Part shown: in pieces, positions 22,286-32,266 of the stretch | How the letters are laid out: each line of letters opens with the position of its first letter | Position numbering within the stretch: position 1 is the stretch's first letter | From: an uncultured Pelagibacteraceae bacterium | GTDB taxonomy: Bacteria > Pseudomonadota > Alphaproteobacteria > Pelagibacterales > Pelagibacteraceae | DNA: 37,874 bases | Direction: 5' to 3' | Assembly (NCBI GenBank): GCA_902525355.1 | Contig: CABZGO010000015.1 | Location: 1-37,874 of the forward strand | Made by a program: the position numbers and the translations under genes | The notes under the pieces: generated by a model | What the model was told of the DNA's origin: nothing | The model's database searches: none | Seen by the model: only the letters and a program-made list of their open reading frames with translations

Positions 22286-23959
22286 ATGAAAATTTTATTA
22301 ATAATTTTATCATTTTTAGCACTGCAGACTAGTACATATTCAAGTACTTCTGAAGATAATAAATTCAATCAAAAGTATCTCTCTAATTATTTTTCTGCTT
22401 TAGTTTCATCAGGTAATCAAAAAAATGAAGCAGCACTAGATTATTTTAATTCATCTAAATTTCTTATCCAAAAACATGATGATTTTTTAAAAAAGTATGT
22501 ATTTTCTCTAGTTTTAAATGGACAAGTTAAAAAAGGAATCGACCAAATAAAAATTTCGAAAAATGATATTAATTCAAATACCTTTGAGCTTAACCTTCTC
22601 CTTTTAGTTGATAGCTTTAAGAAAAAAGATTTTAAACAAGCCAATAAAAGAATCAAAGAATTTCAAATGGATAAAGACGATGGAACTTACGAATATGTAA
22701 TTTACAAAATTTTAAAAGATTTTAATTATCTGTTTCTTAAAAAACAAGCTATTGAAGATAACAAATATGGATCATTAAGTTTAATTTCAACTGCTTTTCA
22801 AAATTGTTATTTAAACTCACAAAAAACAAATTTATATTTTGAAAGGTTATTAAATAGCTCTGATGGAGATTATTCGAGATACATGTATTTTTATTTTGCA
22901 AATCTGATTGAGAATAAAGAACTTAAAAAGGTTAATGACGTATCTAAAAGAATTGAACCTTTAGGAGATAGTATATTATTACATCAAATCAAAGATTGGA
23001 TCGATAATAAAGATTATAAAAAATTTAAAACTCATTTCTCTTGTAAAAATGAAAATGATATTTTGGCTGAGATTTTTTATTTGGTATCTAATTTATTTTC
23101 TACGCAAAATATTTTTGATCAGTCAAATTTTTATTTAAGAATATCAGAATACTTAAATCCTAAATTTTATTTCAATCGGACTTTGCTTGCTGAAAATTAT
23201 TACTTAAATAAGAATAATTACCAAGCTAATAAAATTTTAGAAGATTTCAAAAAAAAAGATAAATTATACTTTTGGTACAAAACAAAAAAAATCGGGAGAA
23301 TATTATCTGAAGATAATTCAGAAGAAGAGGCTGCAATTTATATTGAGAAGCATTTCAATTCTATAAAGTTTCCAACTTTAAAAATCCTCTATGACTATGC
23401 AAACATTAATAAAGGTTTCGAAAATTATGAAATTGCTATCGAATATTACACTGAATTAATGAAAAAAGTTGAAAAGAATTCTTATGCACTCTCTAGGATT
23501 CTATACAGAAGAGGCAGCAGCTATGAAAGGATGGGAAATTATGAAAAATCGGACAAAGATATGTTGGAGAGTTTAAAAATATATCCAAACGAACCATATA
23601 CTATGAATTATCTCGCTTATAGCTGGCTAGAGAGAAACTACAAAATAGATGAAGCAATAGAAATGATACAGTCAGCCTACAAACAAAAAGAGGATGATCC
23701 GTATATAACAGACTCTGTTGGTTGGGGATATTATTTGATTGGTGATTATATCAATGCTGAAAAATATTTAAAAAGAGCCTTGCAGCTTATGCCAGATGAT
23801 CCAATTGTTAACGATCATTATGGTGATGTTCTTTGGAGACTAAATAAAAAACTACAAGCAAATTATTATTGGCGAGCTGTTTTAGAGCTTGAAGAAACAG
23901 AAGATAAAATGAAATCAAGAATAAAATCTAAATTATTAGAGGGTTTAGAAAAATCATAA
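22286..23959 (+). CDS. Secreted tetratricopeptide-repeat protein
   Basis: A 557-aa protein with a signal peptide (MKILLIILSFLALQTSTYSS) and a largely helical mature region. TPR-like 34-residue repeats are clearest in the C-terminal third, for example around AIEYYTELMKKVEKNSYALSRILYRRGSSYERMGNYEKS and GWGYYLIGDYINAEKYLKRALQLMPDDP. It resembles the alphaproteobacterial periplasmic/outer-membrane TPR proteins found beside ispE, but the partner is unknown. The ATG at 22286 is preferred over an in-frame TTG at 22259 because it begins the signal peptide. It starts 10 bp from the divergent UDG start. Confidence 0.82.
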   Translation: MKILLIILSFLALQTSTYSSTSEDNKFNQKYLSNYFSALVSSGNQKNEAALDYFNSSKFLIQKHDDFLKKYVFSLVLNGQVKKGIDQIKISKNDINSNTFELNLLLLVDSFKKKDFKQANKRIKEFQMDKDDGTYEYVIYKILKDFNYLFLKKQAIEDNKYGSLSLISTAFQNCYLNSQKTNLYFERLLNSSDGDYSRYMYFYFANLIENKELKKVNDVSKRIEPLGDSILLHQIKDWIDNKDYKKFKTHFSCKNENDILAEIFYLVSNLFSTQNIFDQSNFYLRISEYLNPKFYFNRTLLAENYYLNKNNYQANKILEDFKKKDKLYFWYKTKKIGRILSEDNSEEEAAIYIEKHFNSIKFPTLKILYDYANINKGFENYEIAIEYYTELMKKVEKNSYALSRILYRRGSSYERMGNYEKSDKDMLESLKIYPNEPYTMNYLAYSWLERNYKIDEAIEMIQSAYKQKEDDPYITDSVGWGYYLIGDYINAEKYLKRALQLMPDDPIVNDHYGDVLWRLNKKLQANYYWRAVLELEETEDKMKSRIKSKLLEGLEKS

Positions 23960-23962
23960 TTA

Positions 23963-24811
23963 ATGAGATTTGAAAAGATTAAATCACATGCAAAGGTTAA
24001 TTTATCTCTCAACGTGCTTGGAAAACAAAAATCAAAACTTCATGATTTAGAAACTCTCGTTGCTTTTGTTAATTTACATGATCAAATTTTAATAAAAAGA
24101 ACAAATAATAAAAATCATATAGTAAAATTTTCAGGACGTTTCTCTAATAAAATTCCAAAAGTAAATACCGTTAGTAATTTGCTAAATATTCTGGATAAAA
24201 AAAAAAAATTAAAAAATTATAAATATTCAATTTTAATTAAAAAAAATATTCCTCAAAAATCTGGACTTGGCGGGGGCTCAATGAATGCAGCTTCTTTAAT
24301 AAATTACTTTGAAAAAAAAAATAAAATTAATTTATCATCAAAGGAGAAATATAATTTATGTTCAAAAATTGGGGCAGATGTAATCATGGGTATTGATCAA
24401 AAAAATTTAATTATTTCTTACAAAAAAAAGACTACAAAAATTAAAAAAAATTTAAAAATGTCCGTTTTAATGGTTAAGCCAAATTTTGGCTGTTCTACAA
24501 AAAGTATTTTTAAGCGAGTTAGACATTACTCAAAACCACAATTATCAAAAATAACGTCAAAAAATATTGACTTTAATTTAATATCAAAGTTAAAAAATGA
24601 TTTAGAAATCATATCTACAAAAAAATATCCTAGACTTCAGAGACTAAGAGATTATTTTTTAAATATTGATAAAAATTCATATGTAAGAATGACAGGATCT
24701 GGTTCAACAATCGTTGGGTATTTTAAGTCCAAAAAAGCCGCACTAAATGCAAAGAAATTATTAAGAAAAAATTATAAAAACTATTGGTGTAATTTATCAA
24801 AAACTATATAA
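23963..24811 (+). CDS. ispE: 4-diphosphocytidyl-2-C-methyl-D-erythritol kinase
   Basis: A 282-aa GHMP kinase of the MEP isoprenoid pathway. The N-terminal substrate element SHAKVNLSLNVLGK and the ATP-binding glycine motif PQKSGLGGGSMNAASLI (about residues 99-115) are present, with MTGSGSTIVGYF as the third GHMP motif. It starts 3 bp after the TPR gene. With ispH in the window, two of the MEP genes flank the carotenoid genes at some distance. Confidence 0.95.
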   Translation: MRFEKIKSHAKVNLSLNVLGKQKSKLHDLETLVAFVNLHDQILIKRTNNKNHIVKFSGRFSNKIPKVNTVSNLLNILDKKKKLKNYKYSILIKKNIPQKSGLGGGSMNAASLINYFEKKNKINLSSKEKYNLCSKIGADVIMGIDQKNLIISYKKKTTKIKKNLKMSVLMVKPNFGCSTKSIFKRVRHYSKPQLSKITSKNIDFNLISKLKNDLEIISTKKYPRLQRLRDYFLNIDKNSYVRMTGSGSTIVGYFKSKKAALNAKKLLRKNYKNYWCNLSKTI

Positions 24812-24843
24812 AGCTTTTTTTTTGTGATATATGAAATTAATTT

Positions 24844-24917
24844 TGGGGTGTAGCCAAGTGGTAAGGCAGCGGTTTTTGGTACCGCCATCCTAGGTTCGAA
24901 TCCTAGCACCCCAGCCA
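24844..24917 (+). tRNA. tRNA-Gln (anticodon TTG)
   Basis: A full cloverleaf is visible. The acceptor stem TGGGGTG (24844-24850) pairs with CACCCCA (24907-24913), followed by G and an encoded CCA (24915-24917). The anticodon stem GCGGT/ACCGC encloses the loop TTTTGGT, giving anticodon TTG, which reads CAA (and by wobble CAG). The T-arm has the GGTTCGAATCC sequence. The next gene, pcnB, begins 3 nt after the CCA. Confidence 0.97.
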
Positions 24918-24920
24918 TTT

Positions 24921-26195
24921 ATGTACAATTTTTTTAGAAAAATATTTAAAACAAACAGAAAACTTACACCGAAAGATAGCTTTTTTTTAAGCATATATAA
25001 CAACACTGAAGTTTCAAAACTTTTTGAAGCCATATCAAATTTTAATAATACAAGTGAACTTAGATATGTAGGTGGATGTGTTAGAAAAATTTTAAATCAA
25101 GAAGATGTGGATGATATTGATTTAGCTGTAAATTTAAATCCAAACCAAGTTAAAGAATGTTTGCAATCAAAAAATATTAAATTCTTTGAAAGTGGCATAA
25201 ATCATGGAACTATCACTGCAAATATAGGACAAAAAAATTTTGAGATCACATCATTAAGAGAAGATGTTGATACCGATGGAAGACATGCACAAGTTAAATA
25301 TACTACTGACTGGTTAAAAGATTCATCAAGAAGAGATTTTACTATTAATTCTATTTATGCTGATAAAGATGGTAATTTGTTTGATCCAAATGGAGGTGCC
25401 AAAGATATAGAAGAGGGAAAGGTAATTTTTATTGGTAATGCAAATAATAGAATTCAAGAAGATTATTTAAGAATTTTAAGATATGTGAGATTCTTTATAA
25501 ATTATAGTAATCACCCCCATAATTCATCAGTAAAAAAATCAATTAAGCAAAACATTGCTGGTATAGCCAATCTTTCAAAAGAAAGATTAATGAGCGAATT
25601 AAAGAAAATTATTTTATCTAAAAATTTTTTACAATTATCAAAAGATTCTTTTTCATTAGAAATTTTAACAACAATTTTTCCTCAGCTTGTCAATCTTAAT
25701 AATTTAGAAAAAATGAATGACTACTCAAAAAACATATTTCACAATAAAACATTTATTTTTTTGATTTCCTACTTAATTATAGATGAAACTGATAATGCAA
25801 ATTATTTTTTATTTAAGTATAATTTATCAAATGAAGATAAAAAAAGAATAAAGTTTCTTATTGAAAATTATGAATTATTTTTTGAAAAAGACTATTTCAA
25901 TAAAAAAAAACTTCAAAGAATTTTTTATTTTAATAGTAAATCTTACGTTATTGATTTAATAGATTTGAAAATTTTTAACTCTAAAACAGCACCAAAAAAA
26001 CTAATTGAATTAAAAAAATATTTTGAACAGTTTGAGAAACCTATTTTTCCATTAAAAGCCCGGGATTTACTTGAAAAATACAAATTAAAAGAAGGCAAAG
26101 AATTTGGAGAAAAAATTAGATCACTCGAGGAAATGTGGTTAAATAATAGCTTTAAAATAAGCAATAAGGAAATTGATAACGTATTTAGAAATTAA
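24921..26195 (+). CDS. pcnB: CCA tRNA nucleotidyltransferase / poly(A) polymerase family
   Basis: A 424-aa class II nucleotidyltransferase. The GG motif [10 protein letters not shown] (about 49-58), the metal-binding DIDLAV (D65, D67), [10 protein letters not shown] and the ED-R motif [15 protein letters not shown] are all in place. It adds or repairs tRNA 3' CCA, or adds poly(A) tails; the two roles cannot be told apart here. It lies 3 nt after tRNA-Gln with no Shine-Dalgarno. Processing of the tRNA would leave a nearly leaderless mRNA. Confidence 0.93.
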   Translation: MYNFFRKIFKTNRKLTPKDSFFLSIYNNTEVSKLFEAISNFNNTSELRYVGGCVRKILNQEDVDDIDLAVNLNPNQVKECLQSKNIKFFESGINHGTITANIGQKNFEITSLREDVDTDGRHAQVKYTTDWLKDSSRRDFTINSIYADKDGNLFDPNGGAKDIEEGKVIFIGNANNRIQEDYLRILRYVRFFINYSNHPHNSSVKKSIKQNIAGIANLSKERLMSELKKIILSKNFLQLSKDSFSLEILTTIFPQLVNLNNLEKMNDYSKNIFHNKTFIFLISYLIIDETDNANYFLFKYNLSNEDKKRIKFLIENYELFFEKDYFNKKKLQRIFYFNSKSYVIDLIDLKIFNSKTAPKKLIELKKYFEQFEKPIFPLKARDLLEKYKLKEGKEFGEKIRSLEEMWLNNSFKISNKEIDNVFRN

Positions 26196-26668
26196 ATATA
26201 TTTAACGTCTTTTATTTCAAAATTTTTTACACCTGCAGGAGTTTTAATTTCAACTAAATCACCCTTATTTTTACCAATCAGACCCATACCAATTGGTGAT
26301 TTAAAATATATTAGTTTTTCTTTTAAATCTGCTTCATCTTTTCCAACAATCTTATATTTCACACTTTCATCAGTATCTAAATTTTGTAGCATTATTGTTG
26401 AACCAAATATAACTTTTCCATCGTTATCTAATTTAGAAACATCAATAACATTTGCTCTAGCAATTATATCCTCAACTTCTTGAACTCTTCCCTCGTTGTG
26501 AGATTGTTGTTCTTTTGCAGCATGATATTCGGCATTTTCTTTAAGGTCCCCATGTGATCTTGCTTCGGCTATAGCTGCAACTATCTCAGGTCTTTTTTTC
26601 TCTTTTAAGAAAATTAATTCTTCTTTTAATTTTTCTAAACCTCTTACTGTGATTGGCTCTTTTTCCAT
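26192..26668 (-). CDS. greA: Transcription elongation factor GreA
   Basis: A 158-aa factor that stimulates RNA polymerase to cleave backtracked transcripts. It has the N-terminal coiled coil (about residues 10-75) with the acidic tip ([12 protein letters not shown]) and a C-terminal FKBP-like domain ending [10 protein letters not shown]. Its 3' end overlaps the convergent pcnB end by 4 bp. It begins 4 bp after hemF. Confidence 0.97.
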   Translation of the reverse strand: MEKEPITVRGLEKLKEELIFLKEKKRPEIVAAIAEARSHGDLKENAEYHAAKEQQSHNEGRVQEVEDIIARANVIDVSKLDNDGKVIFGSTIMLQNLDTDESVKYKIVGKDEADLKEKLIYFKSPIGMGLIGKNKGDLVEIKTPAGVKNFEIKDVKYI

Positions 26669-26671
26669 AAT

Positions 26672-27499
26672 TTATTTCCATTTTGCAACAGGTGGTAATG
26701 ACATTAAAATAGCTTCAACATTACCATTCGTTTGTAAACCAAACTTTGTACCTCTATCATATAGTAAGTTAAATTCAACATATCGACCTCTTTTTTCTAA
26801 TTGAATTTCTCTTTGTTTATTTGACCATTTTTTTTTATATTTTTTTAGTATTATTTCTCTAAAAATATTTTTAAAACTTATTCCTACCTCTCTTACAAAA
26901 TTAAAATCTTTTTCCCAATTTTCTTTTTTATAATCAAAAAAAATACCACCTATACCTCTTGGTTCTTTTCTATGTGGCAAATAAAAATATTCATCACACC
27001 ATTTTTTATATTTTTTATAAAAATTTTTATTATGTTTGTCACAAGATTTCTTTAATTCATTATGAAACCATTTTTCTAAACTTTTATCTTTCAGGCAAGG
27101 GGTAACATCCATCCCTCCACCAAACCATCCATGAGAAGTATAAATATATCTAGTATTAAAATGCATTGCAGGAACATGAGGGTTTTTCATATGCATTACT
27201 ACTGATATACCCGCTGCCCAAAAGTTTGGATTTTTATCTCCCCCAGGGATTCTGTTTCTAAATTCTTTTGAAAATTTTCCATACACTTCTGAAAAATTTA
27301 CACCTACTTTTTCAAAAATTTTTCCATTTTCTAATATTCTAAATTGACCCCCACCTTCATTTGAATTTTTACCTCTTTCCCAATTTTTAACTTTGAAGAT
27401 TTTTTTTTTCGCTTCTAATTCCTCAATTTCTTGACAAATTACTTCTTGCAAAGTTTTAAACCAATTTCTAGCTAGTTTTTTTTTAATCGTTTGATCCAT
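26672..27499 (-). CDS. hemF: Oxygen-dependent coproporphyrinogen III oxidase
   Basis: A 275-aa aerobic heme-pathway enzyme that oxidatively decarboxylates coproporphyrinogen III. Signatures are HMKNPHVPAMHFNTRYI, WFGGGMDVTPCL, HRKEPRGIGGIFFDY and the C-terminal LYDRGTKFGLQTNGNVEAILMSLPP. It is slightly shorter than E. coli HemF (299 aa) but complete. Its start overlaps the trmL end by 17 bp. Heme made here feeds the oxidase and bc1 genes in the same window. Confidence 0.97.
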   Translation of the reverse strand: MDQTIKKKLARNWFKTLQEVICQEIEELEAKKKIFKVKNWERGKNSNEGGGQFRILENGKIFEKVGVNFSEVYGKFSKEFRNRIPGGDKNPNFWAAGISVVMHMKNPHVPAMHFNTRYIYTSHGWFGGGMDVTPCLKDKSLEKWFHNELKKSCDKHNKNFYKKYKKWCDEYFYLPHRKEPRGIGGIFFDYKKENWEKDFNFVREVGISFKNIFREIILKKYKKKWSNKQREIQLEKRGRYVEFNLLYDRGTKFGLQTNGNVEAILMSLPPVAKWK

Positions 27500-27944
27500 A
27501 GATATTTAATTGTCTTATATTTTCTGACAAAACTATTGCAACTGAAGATGCAAGGTTCAAGGATCTTTTTTTTTCAATCATGGGTATTTTTATTCTATTC
27601 TCTAGTCTTTTATGAACCTCATCTGGAACACCTGCACTTTCTCTACCAAAGAGTAAGGTGTCATTACCTCTAAATTTAAATTCAGTATAAATTTTACTGG
27701 CCTTAGTAGTCATCAAAACTACTCTATCATTTTTTTTTGCCTCAAAAAATTCATTAGAACTTTTGTAAATCCTCATCATTTCTTTATCTAAGTAGTCCAT
27801 CACTACTCTTTTAAAACGCTTGTCATTCAGTAAAAATCCACAAGGCTCTATAATCTCAAGAACAGCTCCAAGGCAAGAACAAGTTCGAGCTATCGCAGCG
27901 GTATTTTGTGGTATATCAGGCTCGTAAAGTGCTATTTTAGGCAT
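27483..27944 (-). CDS. trmL: tRNA (cytidine/uridine-34-2'-O)-methyltransferase TrmL
   Basis: A 153-aa SPOUT methyltransferase that 2'-O-methylates the wobble base of tRNA-Leu. The N-terminus KIALYEPDIPQNTAAIARTC, LLFGRESAGVPDEV and the C-terminal SLNLASSVAIVLSE knot motif are diagnostic. I start at MPKIALYEPD (27944), which matches the E. coli TrmL N-terminus and length. An ATG eight codons upstream (27968) is an alternative. Longer in-frame extensions reach into petA and are rejected. Confidence 0.92.
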   Translation of the reverse strand: MPKIALYEPDIPQNTAAIARTCSCLGAVLEIIEPCGFLLNDKRFKRVVMDYLDKEMMRIYKSSNEFFEAKKNDRVVLMTTKASKIYTEFKFRGNDTLLFGRESAGVPDEVHKRLENRIKIPMIEKKRSLNLASSVAIVLSENIRQLNIYGSND

Positions 27945-28038
27945 CGATTTAGTTTTTTTGTGTGTCATTGTTACCATGGAAAAATAACGTTTTTCTTCAT
28001 ATATGAAATCATATATTAAGAAAAAATTAAAATAATAA
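27945..28038. promoter_or_regulatory. Divergent intergenic region trmL / petABC
   Basis: This 94-bp AT-rich gap is the second longest in the window and must carry the promoters of petABC and trmL. It holds a perfect 12-bp palindrome, TTCATATATGAA (27996-28007), and a repeat of TCATATAT at 27997-28004 and 28009-28016. TATATT (28012-28017) is a possible -10 for petA, but no good -35 is seen at the usual distance. Confidence 0.4.
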
Positions 28039-28557
28039 ATGTCCGATTCAGAAGAAAAAAAGCCAAATAGAAGAGATTTCATAGTGACCGCAACAACTGC
28101 TGCAGGTGCAGTAGGCGTCGGCGCGGTCGTTTGGCCTTTAGTTGATCAAATGAACCCAGATGCTTCTGTAAAAGCATTAGCAAGCACAGAAGTTGACATA
28201 AGTGCTGTAGAACCTGGTCAATCAATTACAGTTTTGTGGAGAGGTAAACCAGTTTTTATTAAAAGAAGAACTAAAGAAGAAATCGACAGTGCAAGAGCAG
28301 TTGATTTAAGTGAACTGAAACATCCCGAAAAGGATGAGGACAGAGCAAAAAATCCTGAGTGGCTTGTTATGTTAGGGGTGTGCACTCACCTTGGATGTGT
28401 CCCTTTAACTGATAAAGGGGACTATGGTGCATGGTTTTGCCCATGTCATGGTTCACACTACGATACATCTGGAAGAATTAGAAAAGGGCCGGCACCAACC
28501 AATATGGAAGTGCCAAAATACGAATTTGTAAATAGCAATACTATAAAGATTGGATAA
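28039..28557 (+). CDS. petA: Ubiquinol-cytochrome c reductase iron-sulfur (Rieske) subunit
   Basis: A 172-aa Rieske protein of the bc1 complex. The N-terminus has a twin-arginine motif ([11 protein letters not shown] at 11-12) and an uncleaved membrane anchor (about 13-36). The 2Fe-2S ligands are C115 and H117 in CTHLGC and C134 and H137 in CPCHGSH, with C120 and C136 forming the disulfide. It is first in petABC, with petB beginning 8 bp downstream. Confidence 0.97.
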   Translation: MSDSEEKKPNRRDFIVTATTAAGAVGVGAVVWPLVDQMNPDASVKALASTEVDISAVEPGQSITVLWRGKPVFIKRRTKEEIDSARAVDLSELKHPEKDEDRAKNPEWLVMLGVCTHLGCVPLTDKGDYGAWFCPCHGSHYDTSGRIRKGPAPTNMEVPKYEFVNSNTIKIG

Positions 28558-28565
28558 AAAATTAT

Positions 28566-29834
28566 ATGAGTGATCACGAATATATACCTAAATCAAAAGT
28601 TGGAAAATGGTTTAATGATAGACTTCCATTATTAACACTTGCAAACCATTTAACAGATTATCCAACTCCTAAAAACTTGAATTACTGGTGGACATTTGGA
28701 GGTATTCTCACTTTTTGCTTAATTACTCAAATAATAACTGGAATTGTTTTAGGTATGCATTATGTAGCTCACGCTGACTTAGCTTTTCAGAGTGTAGAAC
28801 ACATAATGAGAGATGTAAATTATGGATGGTTAATAAGATATGTACATGCTAACGGTGCATCTATGTTTTTCTTGGCTGTTTATATTCATATTTTTAGATC
28901 TTTGTATTATGGCTCATATAAATCGCCAAGAGAGGTAATTTGGATTATAGGAATGTTGATTTATTTCCTTATGATGGCAACTGCATTTATGGGATACGTT
29001 CTTCCATGGGGACAAATGAGTTTTTGGGGTGCAACAGTGATAACTAATTTATTTAGCGCAATTCCTCTAGTGGGTGAGAGTATAACGAATTGGCTATGGG
29101 GAGGCTATTCAGTTGATAATCCAACTCTAACAAGATTTTTTAGTTTACACTACCTGTTTCCGTTTTTAATTTTAGGTTTAGTAGTTCTTCATATCTGGGC
29201 ACTACACGTTCCTGGAAATAATAATCCTATTGGAATAGATATAAAAAAACCGTCTAAGGATACAGTTCCATTTCATCCATATATAGTAATAAAAGATGCA
29301 TTCGCACTTTTAATATTTTTATTAATATTCGCATTCTTTGTATTTTTCTCACCAAACATTTTAGGTCATGCAGACAACTATATTGAGGCAAACCCACTAG
29401 TCACACCTGCACATATTGTTCCTGAATGGTACTTATTACCATTTTATGCAATTTTAAGATCGGTACCTGATAAACTACTTGGAGTAATTGCAATGTTTGC
29501 TGCGATATTCGTACTAGTAATTTTACCTTGGTTGGATACTTCTAAGGTAAGGTCAACGGTGTTTAGACCTATTTATAAACAATTCTACTGGTTTTTAGTT
29601 GCTGATGTTTTAATACTTGGCTATGTGGGTGCAATGCCTGCGGAGGGCATATACTTGTTAATAGCTAGAGTTGCTACAGCTTATTATTTTGCACATTTCT
29701 TGTTAATTCTTCCATTCTTAGGTTTTAAGGAGAAAACTACTCCGTTACCACTAAGTATAACTGAACCAGTTTTAGGTGGATCACCAGATATGGCAATGGC
29801 TAGAGATAATTCTAACTATAAAGAAAAACTGTGA
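28566..29834 (+). CDS. petB: Cytochrome b of the bc1 complex
   Basis: A 422-aa cytochrome b with eight predicted transmembrane helices and two bis-histidine hemes. The first pair of ligand helices includes [16 protein letters not shown] and [12 protein letters not shown], and the second includes [10 protein letters not shown] and [14 protein letters not shown]. The Qo-site PEWY motif is in [18 protein letters not shown]. It is the single-chain bacterial/mitochondrial form. Its TGA overlaps the petC GTG start (GTGA). Confidence 0.97.
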   Translation: MSDHEYIPKSKVGKWFNDRLPLLTLANHLTDYPTPKNLNYWWTFGGILTFCLITQIITGIVLGMHYVAHADLAFQSVEHIMRDVNYGWLIRYVHANGASMFFLAVYIHIFRSLYYGSYKSPREVIWIIGMLIYFLMMATAFMGYVLPWGQMSFWGATVITNLFSAIPLVGESITNWLWGGYSVDNPTLTRFFSLHYLFPFLILGLVVLHIWALHVPGNNNPIGIDIKKPSKDTVPFHPYIVIKDAFALLIFLLIFAFFVFFSPNILGHADNYIEANPLVTPAHIVPEWYLLPFYAILRSVPDKLLGVIAMFAAIFVLVILPWLDTSKVRSTVFRPIYKQFYWFLVADVLILGYVGAMPAEGIYLLIARVATAYYFAHFLLILPFLGFKEKTTPLPLSITEPVLGGSPDMAMARDNSNYKEKL

Positions 29835-30616
29835 GAAACTCTTTAAAATTAGCTTTTTTTTTCATTTTAGTTTCATCTCTATTTTTTTCAAAAGTCCACG
29901 CCGCTGGAGAGCAACATGATCTATTGGAAGTAGACTGGTCTTTTAAAAGTTTCTTTGGCAAATTTGATAGAGCATCTTTGCAAAGAGGATATCAAGTTTA
30001 TACTGAGGTTTGTGCTTCTTGCCATTCACTTAAACACTTAAGTTATAGAAATCTCGCTGAAAAAGGTGGACCAGAGTTTACAGAGCTTGAGGCTAAAGCA
30101 ATTGCTTCAAATTTTGAGGTAACTGACGGACCAAATAGCGATGGAGAAATGTTTGAAAGGCCAGCTAAATTGTCTGATAAATTTGTAATGCCTTATGCAA
30201 ATGTTCAGGAAGCAATCGCAGCTAATGGTGGAGCATATCCTCCTGATATGTCAGTGCTTGTAAAAGCTAGAAAAGGAGGAGCAAATTATATTTACTCTGT
30301 TTTAATGGGCTATGAGGAACCACCGGAAGGTATGGAGCTAGACGATGGTGTTTATTATAATAAATATATGTACGGTAACAAAATTAAAATGTCATCACCT
30401 TTAGACGAAGACATTGTGGAATATTCTGATGGAACAAAAGCCACAGTTGATCAGATGGCCAAAGATGTAACAACTTTTTTACAGTGGACAGCTGAACCGC
30501 ATTTAGAAACAAGACACAAACTTGGTTTTAGAGTAATTATATATTTATCAGTATTAACAATTTTAGTTTACTTTAGTATGAAAAAAATCTGGTCACGTAT
30601 TGAAACGGAAGTTTAA
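29831..30616 (+). CDS. petC: Cytochrome c1
   Basis: A 261-aa periplasmic c-type cytochrome that passes electrons from the Rieske centre to soluble cytochrome c. A signal peptide (about residues 1-24, ending VHA) precedes the heme-binding CASCH (C61, C64, H65). The C-terminal helix (about 235-252) anchors it in the membrane. The start is GTG, overlapping petB by 4 bp. The 3' end overlaps the convergent ychF by 24 bp. Confidence 0.96.
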   Translation: MRNSLKLAFFFILVSSLFFSKVHAAGEQHDLLEVDWSFKSFFGKFDRASLQRGYQVYTEVCASCHSLKHLSYRNLAEKGGPEFTELEAKAIASNFEVTDGPNSDGEMFERPAKLSDKFVMPYANVQEAIAANGGAYPPDMSVLVKARKGGANYIYSVLMGYEEPPEGMELDDGVYYNKYMYGNKIKMSSPLDEDIVEYSDGTKATVDQMAKDVTTFLQWTAEPHLETRHKLGFRVIIYLSVLTILVYFSMKKIWSRIETEV

Positions 30617-31669
30617 AATATCCCCGTCATTTACAATATAATCTTTACCCTCTAATCTCATTTTTCCAGCTTCTTTAGATTTAGACCATCCTTGATTATT
30701 TAAAAAATCCTTATAAGAAACTGTTTCTGCTCTAATAAATCCTTTTTCAAAGTCAGAGTGAATTACTCCGGCAGCATTTGGTGCTTTAGATTTCTTCGTA
30801 ATAGTCCAAGCTCTAGTTTCTTCTGGTCCAGATGTAAAAAAAGTTTGTAAAGACAAAAGTTCGTATCCTTTCCTTATTAACGAATTAAGACCTGTCTCTG
30901 ACATATTGATCATTTTCATATAATTTTTTTTTTCATTTTCATCCTCTAACTGGTTTATTTGATTTTCTATATCTGCAGAAATTATCAATGTATTTTTTTC
31001 ATCAAATTTATCTAAAAAATCATTAGTATATTTGTTACCTGACTTAATACTCTCCTCGTCCACATTGCATACATATAGTTTTGGTTTAGTAATAAGAAGT
31101 CCACTATTTTTCAAAAGTTTTTCATCAAATTCATTTGTAATTAATGTCAAATCACCATCCTCGTCGATTATCTTTAGTGCTTTTTCCAGTAATTTAAGCT
31201 CCTCATTATTAACATTTTTTTTATTTTTTCTATCAAGTCTCTTTTGAATTGACTCTAAATCAGCTAATTTCATTTCGGTTTCTATGATCTCTAAATCTCT
31301 GACAGGATCAACGTTAGGGTTAACATTTTGAATATCATCTGAGTCAAAACACCTGATCATATGAATAATTGCATCAACTTCCCTGATATGAGATAAAAAT
31401 TTATTTCCTAGACCCTCACCTTTGGAGGCACCTTCAACAAGGCCTGCAATATCAACAAAGGAAATTGTTGTATTAATTTTCTTTTTTGAGTCTGAAATTA
31501 CAGCCAATTGATCAAGTCTTTTATCTGGGACTGCTACAATGCCGATATTTGGATCAATTGTACAAAAAGGAAAATTTTCTGCTTGTGCTTTGTTAGAGTT
31601 TGTTAAAGCATTAAATAAAGTAGACTTACCAACATTTGGTAGGCCGACGATTCCACATTTAAAACCCAT
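30593..31669 (-). CDS. ychF: Ribosome-binding ATPase YchF/OLA1
   Basis: A 358-aa Obg-family P-loop ATPase. G1 is GLPNVGKSTLFNAL (about 8-21), followed by the G2/G3 region FVDIAGLVEGASKGEGLG and a C-terminal TGS domain (about 275-357). YchF prefers ATP and binds ribosomes and stress-linked targets. It starts immediately after pth, with no intervening base, a common bacterial order (pth-ychF). Its last 24 bp overlap petC on the other strand. Confidence 0.97.
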   Translation of the reverse strand: MGFKCGIVGLPNVGKSTLFNALTNSNKAQAENFPFCTIDPNIGIVAVPDKRLDQLAVISDSKKKINTTISFVDIAGLVEGASKGEGLGNKFLSHIREVDAIIHMIRCFDSDDIQNVNPNVDPVRDLEIIETEMKLADLESIQKRLDRKNKKNVNNEELKLLEKALKIIDEDGDLTLITNEFDEKLLKNSGLLITKPKLYVCNVDEESIKSGNKYTNDFLDKFDEKNTLIISADIENQINQLEDENEKKNYMKMINMSETGLNSLIRKGYELLSLQTFFTSGPEETRAWTITKKSKAPNAAGVIHSDFEKGFIRAETVSYKDFLNNQGWSKSKEAGKMRLEGKDYIVNDGDILNFRFNT

Positions 31670-32230
31670 TTAGTTGTTGTTAACTGTACTAGAAAATAAG
31701 TCTAATTTTTTATCAATTAAGATAGTCAAGGATTTAATTATATTAGTTGTTATAGTATCTAAATGAACCTTTTCATCCTCATTAAAGTCGTTTAGTACAA
31801 AATCAGAAACAGATATTTTATTTTCTGGTTTACCTATACCAATTCGAACTCTTGAATATTCTTTACCAATAAACTTATCAATAGATGCAATACCATTGTG
31901 ACCAGCACTTGAACCACCAAATTTTGCTTTAATTTTTCCAAATTCAATATCTAGGTCATCATGAAATACAATCACATCTTCTGCATCTATTTTGAAATAT
32001 TCTAATAGTTCTCTTATGCAAATTCCAGAATTATTCATAAATGTAAGAGGTTTGATTGCGTAAATTTTCTTATCACCGATATTTCCAGTTGTTAACAATC
32101 CCTTAAATTTTGGTTTTTGCTTAGACAATCCAAATTTTTGATTAATTGCATCCACAATCTTAAATCCAATATTATGTCTATTATTTTGACTATTTGGAGT
32201 CGGATTTCCTAAACCAACAAGTAACAACAT
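31670..32230 (-). CDS. pth: Peptidyl-tRNA hydrolase
   Basis: A 186-aa enzyme that recycles peptidyl-tRNA. The N-terminal VGLGNPTPNSQNNRHNIGF has the catalytic His (about H20). HDDLDIEFGKIKAKFGGSSAGHNG and RVRIGIGKP are family signatures. It lies between rplY and ychF, the conserved order. Confidence 0.97.
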   Translation of the reverse strand: MLLLVGLGNPTPNSQNNRHNIGFKIVDAINQKFGLSKQKPKFKGLLTTGNIGDKKIYAIKPLTFMNNSGICIRELLEYFKIDAEDVIVFHDDLDIEFGKIKAKFGGSSAGHNGIASIDKFIGKEYSRVRIGIGKPENKISVSDFVLNDFNEDEKVHLDTITTNIIKSLTILIDKKLDLFSSTVNNN

Positions 32231-32266
32231 AATTTATTAATTTTTGAAAAAAAATTTCACTATTTA

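Noticed and set aside
24812..24843. Intrinsic terminator after ispE at a T-run
   Set aside because: A run of T follows the stop codon but there is no stable preceding stem.
27945..28082. N-terminal extension of TrmL to 28082
   Set aside because: It would overlap petA's start on the other strand and does not fit TrmL; MPKIALYEPD matches the family N-terminus.
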